DNA of 14,514 nucleotides from Pseudomonadota bacterium (GTDB taxonomy: Bacteria; Pseudomonadota; Gammaproteobacteria; Steroidobacterales; Steroidobacteraceae), in NCBI GenBank assembly GCA_021792815.1, contig JAJYTX010000024.1, positions 1 to 14,514 on the forward strand, given 5' to 3'. Below the pieces are notes generated by a model. The model had not been told where the DNA came from and did not search any database. It saw nothing but the letters and a program-made list of their open reading frames with translations. This document shows positions 7,149 through 12,527 of this stretch, piece by piece. Positions within the stretch are counted from its first letter, which is position 1. The number at the start of each line of letters is the position of its first letter. The position numbers and the translations under genes are program-made.

Positions 7149-9548
7149 TCAGAAGCGGATGCGGATGCCGCCGAAGATCTCGAACGGCGGCGCCGGACTC
7201 AGGAACCGGTTGTTCACTCCCGGGCCGTTGGTGACGGCATTGACCGGGATGCCGGGTGCCCCGACGCCGGTCGGATCGCTGAGCGTGCCCCAGGTCGCGT
7301 ACTTGCGGTTGAGCAGATTGTCGCTGGTGGCGAACAGCTGCACATGGCGCATGAGATGGTAGGTCGAGTGCACATCGAGCAGCGTATAGCCGGGAATCGG
7401 CGCCAGCTGATTGGACTCGTCCCCGACGTAGTAGACGCTGCTGGTGATGTTGAGGCTGGCGCCGACGCTCCAGCGCGGCAGCACGCTGATATCCGCGCCG
7501 AGCTTCCAGCGGTTCTCGGGAATGCCGGGGAAAATGTCGCCCGGGCTGACGTGGATGTCGCCGTTCGCGTCCCGCAGGGGATTCGAGGCCGATGGGATCA
7601 GTATGCTGCTCAGAAACGTCGCCTTGACCAGACTGTAGCGGGCGTACGCCGACCAGCGCGGCGCGTGCAGGCTCACGCCGAGCTCCATCCCCTGGCGGCG
7701 GGTGTCTCCGATGTTGGTGAAGAAGCCGGAGGCGTGCGAGGTCGCGACCGAGTGAATGTCCTGATACAGCACCGTCCGGTAGACGCTCGCATTCCACTGC
7801 AGCACGCCCCGGATGGCCGGCAGCCGCGCCGCCTGGCCGCGTAGGCCGAGCTCGATCGTGTGCGAGACGACCTGCGCGAGCGGCGGATCTCCGGAGAGGC
7901 TCGAGGGCAGCACGCAGGGCGCCTGCGGGTCGGCGCACTCGAGCTCGCCCGGCGTCGGCACCCGGTTGTTCACCGCGTAGTCGCCGTAGAGGCTCAAGGA
8001 GGGCCGCAGCCGGTAGGTGGCCCCGATCGAGGGATTGAAGTGCACGAAGCGGTTGAAGCCGTCGAGGCGGGTGCCGAGCCGATCGCTGATATCGACGTGC
8101 GCGATGTTGTAGCGGCCGCTCGCGGTGACCGCCAGGGCGCGGCTGACGTTCAGGGTGTCGGTGAAGTAGGCGCCGAGGTCCTTGTTGATCGAGCCGGCGT
8201 ATACCGGAGTCGCATCGGCGTTGGCGAGCGCACCGGGTGAGTTCTCCGGGGTATCGACCACGAGATCCGAGGGCAGCACCAGCAGCTGGGCATCGAGCAG
8301 GCCGACCTGGGCGCCGGCATAGTAGCTCGTCGAGGCATAATCGACGGCAACGCCAGCGGTGAAGTGGTTGCCGTGCCCGAACAGTCGGGCGTCGTTCGTG
8401 GACTGCAGCGTCATGCCGCGGCCCCAGGAGTGCAGGAACTCGAAATCATTCTCGCCGATGTAGCGGCTGCCGCCCTGCGAGAGGTCCGGCAGCAGCCGGC
8501 CGGCGGCGTCGGTCAGGGGAATGAGCCCGTCCGGCTGGCAGAGGATGCCGGGAAGCGTCGTGCAGCTGCGGTAGTGGGTGGTGTTGCCGTTCGTGACCTG
8601 CTGGGTGAAGTCGCGGTAATAGAGCACCGCCTGCAGCCCCCAGCCGCCGCGCAGCATCAGCGTGCCGTTCAGGGTCAGGAACTTCAGCCGGTTGTGATTG
8701 GCCTGCGGTCCGGTGAACACCAGCGAGCGGTTCAGCGCGAGCTCCTGGACCGGAACGGAACTCTGTCCCTTGAGCAGATTGTCATCCCAGGCGTAGCTCA
8801 GATCGAGCTTGGCGGCGCTGCCATGCAGGCTCGCCACCGCGTACAGATCGCGCAGCCGGTCACTGGAGAACTCGCGCCACCCCCGCCAGTTCAGGCCGCG
8901 GCCCGCGACGTACAGGCCGAAGATCCCCGAGTGCATGCCGTACTGCGCGCTGATCTGCTGGCGATGAAAGGAGCCGCCGGAGAGCTCGAGCTGCCCGCCG
9001 TGGTAGTCGAAGCCGTTCTTCATGGTGAGGGAGATCGCGCCGCCGAGCGCATTGAGTCCATAGACGGCGCTCGAGCTGCTCACCTCGACCCGTTGGATCG
9101 CGCTCGGCAGGATCAGATCCCAGTTCACGGTATCGCCGAACGCCTCGTTGACGCGCACCCCGTCCACATACACCGCCAGGCCCTCGGGCGTACCGGCCAC
9201 CGACGAGGCTTCGAAGCCCCGATAGAGAATGTCGGGCTGGAACGGGTCGACGATGTTGTCGTTGATGTTGATGCTGCTCAGCCGGGCATTGAGCGCGGTG
9301 GTCAGGCTTGCCGTGCCCTGTTGCGACAGCTCGCCCGCGGAGATCACCTGCACGTCGCCCGGGATGTCCGCGAGCGGAATGGCTGGTCCGGAGAGCGGCG
9401 AGGCGCTGATCACCACCGTGCCGAGGTGGTCCGGGCCGGGCAGGCCGGCGGCGTGGGCGGCGTGCCGCGGGGCGATCAGCATGGCCGCCGCCGCCAGGGC
9501 CGTGAAGGCGCTCCCGCGTGCGCGGATCCGTGTCTGCCTGCGAGTCAT
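7149..9548 (-). CDS. TonB-dependent outer-membrane receptor
   Basis: 799 residues from the ATG at 9548, chosen over an in-frame GTG at 9608 because it has AAAGGGG ten bases upstream and leads straight into a signal peptide (MTRRQTRIRARG, hydrophobic core, AAHA about residue 33). The plug domain is clear: DIPGDVQVISAGEL, ILYRGFEASSVAGTPEGLAV, YVDGVRVNEAFGDTVNWDL, IQRVEVSSSSAVYGLNALGG. Then a beta-barrel with a NLLNRKYATWG strand and an aromatic end (GIRIRF). It would import a ligand through the outer membrane using TonB energy. The ligand is not evident: candidates from context are a lanthanide chelate (compare LutH of Methylorubrum), another metal chelate, or PQQ itself. Residues 660-671 (DANGDIHVSPGD) have acidic spacing like an EF-hand or dockerin loop. 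Transcribed away from the alcohol dehydrogenase. Confidence 0.93.
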   Translation of the reverse strand: MTRRQTRIRARGSAFTALAAAAMLIAPRHAAHAAGLPGPDHLGTVVISASPLSGPAIPLADIPGDVQVISAGELSQQGTASLTTALNARLSSININDNIVDPFQPDILYRGFEASSVAGTPEGLAVYVDGVRVNEAFGDTVNWDLILPSAIQRVEVSSSSAVYGLNALGGAISLTMKNGFDYHGGQLELSGGSFHRQQISAQYGMHSGIFGLYVAGRGLNWRGWREFSSDRLRDLYAVASLHGSAAKLDLSYAWDDNLLKGQSSVPVQELALNRSLVFTGPQANHNRLKFLTLNGTLMLRGGWGLQAVLYYRDFTQQVTNGNTTHYRSCTTLPGILCQPDGLIPLTDAAGRLLPDLSQGGSRYIGENDFEFLHSWGRGMTLQSTNDARLFGHGNHFTAGVAVDYASTSYYAGAQVGLLDAQLLVLPSDLVVDTPENSPGALANADATPVYAGSINKDLGAYFTDTLNVSRALAVTASGRYNIAHVDISDRLGTRLDGFNRFVHFNPSIGATYRLRPSLSLYGDYAVNNRVPTPGELECADPQAPCVLPSSLSGDPPLAQVVSHTIELGLRGQAARLPAIRGVLQWNASVYRTVLYQDIHSVATSHASGFFTNIGDTRRQGMELGVSLHAPRWSAYARYSLVKATFLSSILIPSASNPLRDANGDIHVSPGDIFPGIPENRWKLGADISVLPRWSVGASLNITSSVYYVGDESNQLAPIPGYTLLDVHSTYHLMRHVQLFATSDNLLNRKYATWGTLSDPTGVGAPGIPVNAVTNGPGVNNRFLSPAPPFEIFGGIRIRF
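7536..7571 (-). other. EF-hand-like acidic loop encoded in the TonB receptor
   Basis: Residues 660-671 of the receptor read DANGDIHVSPGD: oxygen ligands at loop positions 1, 3, 5, 9 and 12, as in calcium loops, but Ile replaces the usual Gly at position 6. It lies between two barrel strands, just before the PGIPENR segment. A similar D-G-I-V-PGD pattern is common at this place in many receptors, so it may have no metal role. Confidence 0.3.
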
Positions 9549-9755
9549 CAGAAAGCGGCCCCTTTGCGCCGATGGCGCCCGCCACGGCCAGCACGGGTCG
9601 CGGTTCACGCCGGTTCAGGTATGCGGCAGAGGATGGCGGCAACGGTGCCCGGGGCGTGAGCGGGGTTTTTGCCGCCAGGGTCCCGCGCGCCCCGGTGCCG
9701 GCCGGCATGTCGTGCGTCCGGGTGTGCCGCGACGGCGGGCGGCTGTATCGGGGAG

Positions 9756-9772
9756 TGTTGCAAAACGGAACG
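9756..9772. promoter_or_regulatory. Imperfect 17-bp dyad, candidate activator (enhancer) site
   Basis: TGTTGC-AAAAC-GGAACG: the arms share the symmetric positions GTT/AAC and C/G around a 5-bp AT-rich centre. It lies about 170 bp upstream of the sigma-54 -24 element. Size, symmetry and place fit a binding site for a Fis-type activator dimer, but the true site of this regulator is not known. Confidence 0.3.
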
Positions 9773-9855
9773 AGACGGCCCGAACGGAGCAGCACACCGC
9801 GCCTGATGCGAGGCCGCAGCGGCCGACTGCGCGCTGAATGATCGCGCGTCAACCG

Positions 9856-9873
9856 CCGCGGCCAACCGCGGCC
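9856..9873. repeat. Two CCGCGGCC copies in direct repeat, 10-bp period
   Basis: CCGCGGCC at 9856-9863 and again at 9866-9873, separated by AA. Each contains the palindrome CCGCGG. The 10-bp period puts both on the same face of the helix, about 75 bp upstream of the sigma-54 promoter. Could be an activator site, but GC-rich DNA produces such words by chance. Confidence 0.35.
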
Positions 9874-9939
9874 TCCGCGTCGCGCTCGCGCCGGGCGGTG
9901 ACGGCCTGCTCGCATCGGGGAGAGCGGGCCGATGCACCG

Positions 9940-9955
9940 TGGCATGAGGTTTGCA
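9940..9955 (+). promoter_or_regulatory. Sigma-54 (-24/-12) promoter of the alcohol dehydrogenase operon
   Basis: TGGCATGAGGTTTGCA matches the consensus TGGCACGrNNNTTGCA at all defined positions except one (T for C after the A). GG at 9941-9942 and GC at 9953-9954 are separated by exactly 10 bases, as the holoenzyme requires. Transcription would start near 9966, giving a leader of about 67 bases before the ATG at 10033. A sigma-54 promoter needs an enhancer-binding activator, and one is encoded downstream at 12528-14507. Confidence 0.85.
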
Positions 9956-10032
9956 CACACACATCCGCCGAGACAGGTCACGCCCGCCATCCGGGCGGAC
10001 GCACAACGTCACAACAGAGGGGCACAACGAAT

Positions 10033-11739
10033 ATGACGAGGATCCATGCACCGTATCTCCGGCGCCGGCCGTGGCTCGGCGCCGTGCTGGCTGCCGCGCT
10101 GGTGCCGGCCGCCGCCCTGGCGGGTGGTTACCCGGCGGTCACCAGCGCGCGCCTGGCGAGGGCCGCCACCGGCAACGGCTGGCTGATGTTCCGTCGCGAT
10201 TATGCCGGCGACAGTTACGCCCCGTTCCAGCAGATCAATTCGCGGAACGTTGCGGGCCTGAAGCCGGTGTGGAACTACCGGATCGGCATGAAGCAGGGGT
10301 TTGAGGCGTCCCCGATCGTCAACGGCCGTTACCTGTTCGTCACCACGCCGTTGGATCATCTGATCGCCTTCGACGCGGTCACCGGCAGGGTGCTGTGGAC
10401 TTACGCCAAGAACCTGGCGGACACCGGTCTGAAGACCGTGTGTTGCGACGTCGTCAACCGGGGCGTGGCGCTTTACGGGGACGACGTGTACATGGCGACA
10501 TTGGACAACTACGTCGTCGCCCTCAACGCCCAGACCGGCAAGGTCGTGTGGCAGAAGCAGATCAAGCCGGCGGACCTCGGCTATGCGATGACTCTGGCAC
10601 CGCTCACCCTCCAGGGCATGGTGATCGTGGGCATCTCCGGCGGGGAGTACGGCGCTCGCGATTTCGTCGAAGCCCTGGACGCCCGGACCGGCCGGAAACT
10701 CTGGCGCACATACAGCACGCCCGCGCCGGGCCAGCCGGGCGGCAACACCTGGCCCAAGGGCATGTACAAGACCGGCGGCGGATCGACCTGGCTCACCGGC
10801 ACTTACGATCCCTCGACCAACACCCTGCTGTGGGGCGTGGGTAACCCCGGGCCGTGGCTCGCGAAGCTGAGGCCCGGCAGGAACCTGTATACCGATTCGG
10901 TGGAGGCGCTCAATCCGCGCACCGGGCAGCGCAAGTGGTACTACCAGTACACGCCACATGACTCGTGGGATTACGACGGCGTCAATACGCCGGTGGTGAC
11001 CAGCCTGACCTATCACGGCAAGCGCTACCAGGCCATCGTGCATGCCGACCGCAACGGCTGGCTGTATGTGATCAACCGCCGCACCCACAAGCTGATCTAC
11101 GCGGTGCCGTTCGCGCATGCGATGTCGGTCGCGGGCTTCCGCAACGGCCTGCCGTACACGGACAACGCGGTCCGCCCGACGCTCACCAAGCAGATCTTCA
11201 CCTGTCCGAGCTTCCTCGGCGGCAAGAACTGGTGGCCGGTCTCGGTCGATCCCGCGACCCACATGGTGTACGTGCCGACCATCCACACCTGCATGACCAT
11301 GAAGGGCGCGCCGACCTTCTACAAGGCGGGCCTGCCGTATCTCGGCGAGACCTTCAAGGTGGTGCACGATCCTCTGGATCACAACTGGGGCTCGCTGCAG
11401 GCGTTCGATCTCGATACCGGCCAGCGGGTCTGGGATCATGAGAGCGCGCGGCCCTGGGACGACGGCGCGATGAGCACGGCCGGCGGGCTGGTGTTCAGCG
11501 GCACCGAGGGAGGGCATCTGCTCGCCTTCGATGCGCACACCGGCAAGGTGCTGTGGAAGAGCCCGCAGCTCTCCTCGGGCATCATCGCCCCGCCGGTGAC
11601 CTACCGGGTCGATGGCACGCAGTATGTCGCCGTCCTGGCCGGTTATGGCGGGGGTACGCCGATCTGGGGCGGTGACATGGTCAAGGCGGTGGCCGACATT
11701 CCGCGCGGTGGACAGCTGTACGTGTTCTCGCTGAAGTAA
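10033..11739 (+). CDS. PQQ-dependent alcohol dehydrogenase, lanthanide-type (ExaF/PedH/XoxF-like metal site)
   Basis: 568 residues. Exported quinoprotein (signal peptide ending near ALA-GG, residue 30) that oxidises alcohols in the periplasm. Quinoprotein landmarks: vicinal cysteines 137-138 (TVCCDVV), Glu205 in GGEYGARDF, ethanol-type WLTGTYD at 253-259, Asn271 in GNPGPW, catalytic Asp313 and Asp315 in WDYDGVN, Arg340 in DRNG, CPSFLGGKNWWP at 391-402, and tryptophan-docking propeller repeats (TGKVVW, TGRKLW, TGQRVW, TGKVLW). Asp315, two after the catalytic Asp, is Ala or Ser in calcium enzymes such as MxaF and Asp in lanthanide enzymes, so lanthanide use is predicted. WLTG and the C-terminus resemble ethanol/broad-alcohol rather than methanol enzymes. 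Start chosen by AGAGGGG ten bases upstream and the signal peptide; the frame is open upstream to 9838, across the sigma-54 promoter. Somewhat shorter than the usual 590-625 residues. Cytochrome c follows after 7 bp. Confidence 0.93.
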   Translation: MTRIHAPYLRRRPWLGAVLAAALVPAAALAGGYPAVTSARLARAATGNGWLMFRRDYAGDSYAPFQQINSRNVAGLKPVWNYRIGMKQGFEASPIVNGRYLFVTTPLDHLIAFDAVTGRVLWTYAKNLADTGLKTVCCDVVNRGVALYGDDVYMATLDNYVVALNAQTGKVVWQKQIKPADLGYAMTLAPLTLQGMVIVGISGGEYGARDFVEALDARTGRKLWRTYSTPAPGQPGGNTWPKGMYKTGGGSTWLTGTYDPSTNTLLWGVGNPGPWLAKLRPGRNLYTDSVEALNPRTGQRKWYYQYTPHDSWDYDGVNTPVVTSLTYHGKRYQAIVHADRNGWLYVINRRTHKLIYAVPFAHAMSVAGFRNGLPYTDNAVRPTLTKQIFTCPSFLGGKNWWPVSVDPATHMVYVPTIHTCMTMKGAPTFYKAGLPYLGETFKVVHDPLDHNWGSLQAFDLDTGQRVWDHESARPWDDGAMSTAGGLVFSGTEGGHLLAFDAHTGKVLWKSPQLSSGIIAPPVTYRVDGTQYVAVLAGYGGGTPIWGGDMVKAVADIPRGGQLYVFSLK

Positions 11740-11746
11740 GCCATCC

Positions 11747-12274
11747 ATGAGGATCCGATCGTCATGCACGGCCTTCGGGGCACTGCTGCTCGCCGCGCTG
11801 CTGCTGCAGCGCGGCGAGGCGGCGCCCGCCCCGCCGGCGTTGTACACGCAGGCACAGGCGCGTCAGGGGCGCGCGGTTTTCGAGCAGCATTGCGCCTCGT
11901 GTCATGGCAGACAGCTCGAGGGCCGCGTCGCACCGGCGCTCAAGGGCGCGAAGTTCGCCTCGGTGCAGGCGGGCTTCACGATCCAGCAGATCTTCGAGTT
12001 CCTTTCCGTGGAGATGCCGGCGTACGCGCCGGGCTCGCTCGCCCCGAGCCAGTATGTCGAGATCACGGCCTTTCTGCTGCAGCAGAATGGCTATCCGGCC
12101 GGTTCGGTGGCGCTGACGGATCGGATCGCGAGCCACTGCAGCGTGCCGTTTCTGTATCACAAGGCGTCCGGCGCCGCCGCCGCGGCAGGTGCTGCGGCGG
12201 GCGAGGCGCCGCAGACGTCCCCGCCGCCCCCGGGGCGGCCGCCGCAGGGTACGACCGCGAACGGGGCCGGTTGA
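11747..12274 (+). CDS. Periplasmic c-type cytochrome, probable electron acceptor of the dehydrogenase
   Basis: 175 residues with a signal peptide (cut near GEA-AP, residues 25-26). One haem site CASCH at 49-53 and a likely axial Met90 in VEMPAYAPGSL; SQYVEITAFLLQQNGYPAG is the usual C-terminal helix of class I cytochromes next to alcohol dehydrogenases. It should take electrons from reduced PQQ and pass them to the respiratory chain, as ExaB/PedF or XoxG do. A further cysteine (131) is not part of a haem motif. After residue 138 there is an Ala-rich then Pro/Gly-rich tail that looks disordered. It lies 7 bp after the dehydrogenase and must share its transcript. No strong ribosome binding site is seen, so translational coupling is likely. 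Confidence 0.9.
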   Translation: MRIRSSCTAFGALLLAALLLQRGEAAPAPPALYTQAQARQGRAVFEQHCASCHGRQLEGRVAPALKGAKFASVQAGFTIQQIFEFLSVEMPAYAPGSLAPSQYVEITAFLLQQNGYPAGSVALTDRIASHCSVPFLYHKASGAAAAAGAAAGEAPQTSPPPPGRPPQGTTANGAG

Positions 12275-12288
12275 TCCTGCCGGGGCGG

Positions 12289-12308
12289 GCCGGGGTCTTG
12301 ACCCCGGC
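12289..12308 (+). terminator. GC-rich hairpin after the dehydrogenase/cytochrome operon
   Basis: GCCGGGGTC and GACCCCGGC are exact complements around TT; as RNA it would form an 8-bp stem closed by a CUUG tetraloop. It starts 15 bases after the cytochrome stop. There is no T run after it, so it is not a classic intrinsic terminator; it may protect the 3' end of the mRNA or weaken read-through into the regulator. Confidence 0.4.
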
Positions 12309-12368
12309 GGCACCCGCATCCGAAGGGGCGGCTGCGAGGTTGCCGGCCGACGGGGTCCAGAGTGCTCC

Positions 12369-12412
12369 GAAACGCAACAACAGTCCGTCGCCGCATGCGT
12401 TTCGCGTTGCGT
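12369..12412. repeat. Overlapping inverted-repeat words upstream of the activator gene
   Basis: GAAACGC (12369-12375) pairs with GCGTTTC (12397-12403), and ACGCAAC (12372-12378) pairs with GTTGCGT (12406-12412). The two pairings overlap and exclude each other. They may be paired regulator half-sites or alternative leader stems; function unknown. Confidence 0.35.
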
Positions 12413-12419
12413 CGCCGCG

Positions 12420-12435
12420 GGAATTACGGTATTCC
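12420..12435. repeat. GGAAT-N6-ATTCC dyad
   Basis: Perfect 5-bp arms with a 6-bp spacer, about 92 bp upstream of the activator ATG. The 5-6-5 layout resembles the core of the repeat at 3975-3996, but the sequences differ. A possible operator; chance cannot be excluded. Confidence 0.25.
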
Positions 12436-12527
12436 ACGATGGAGTGCGCGGCCCACGCGCACTAAGGTCGGGATCATCGTTAGAGCCAGTCCAGAGTGGA
12501 CGCCGAATGCCGCTCGGAGGGGGTGTG

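Larger units (their letters stand above)
9549..10032. promoter_or_regulatory. Divergent regulatory region between TonB receptor and alcohol dehydrogenase
   Basis: 484 bp without a credible gene; open frames on both strands here are GC-driven. It contains a near-consensus sigma-54 promoter pointing at the dehydrogenase (9940-9955), an imperfect dyad (9756-9772), a perfect GGCCGC-A-GCGGCC palindrome (9812-9824) and two CCGCGGCC copies 10 bp apart (9856-9873). The last three are at about -202, -148 and -102 from the expected start of transcription, a normal range for enhancer sites of sigma-54 activators. The ribosome binding site of the dehydrogenase is AGAGGGG at 10016-10022. No convincing promoter was found for the receptor on the minus strand. 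Confidence 0.65.
12275..12527. promoter_or_regulatory. Intergenic region upstream of the sigma-54 activator
   Basis: 253 bp, not clearly coding. Contains a strong GC hairpin just after the cytochrome stop (12289-12308), overlapping repeats of GAAACGC/GCGTTTC (12369-12375 and 12397-12403) and ACGCAAC/GTTGCGT (12372-12378 and 12406-12412), and GGAAT-N6-ATTCC (12420-12435). The activator's own promoter should be here, but I find no good sigma-70 or sigma-54 elements. Its ribosome binding site, GGAGG at 12516-12520, is strong. Confidence 0.45.

Noticed and set aside
9669..9685. Possible minus-strand sigma-54 promoter for the TonB receptor
   Set aside because: GG and GC have the right 10-bp gap on the minus strand, but only part of each element matches (CGGGAC and CGGCA); too weak in GC-rich DNA.
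9838..10032. A 65-residue N-terminal extension of the dehydrogenase
   Set aside because: It would place the sigma-54 promoter inside the coding region and put the signal peptide in the middle of the protein; the ATG at 10033 has a ribosome binding site and a normal signal peptide.
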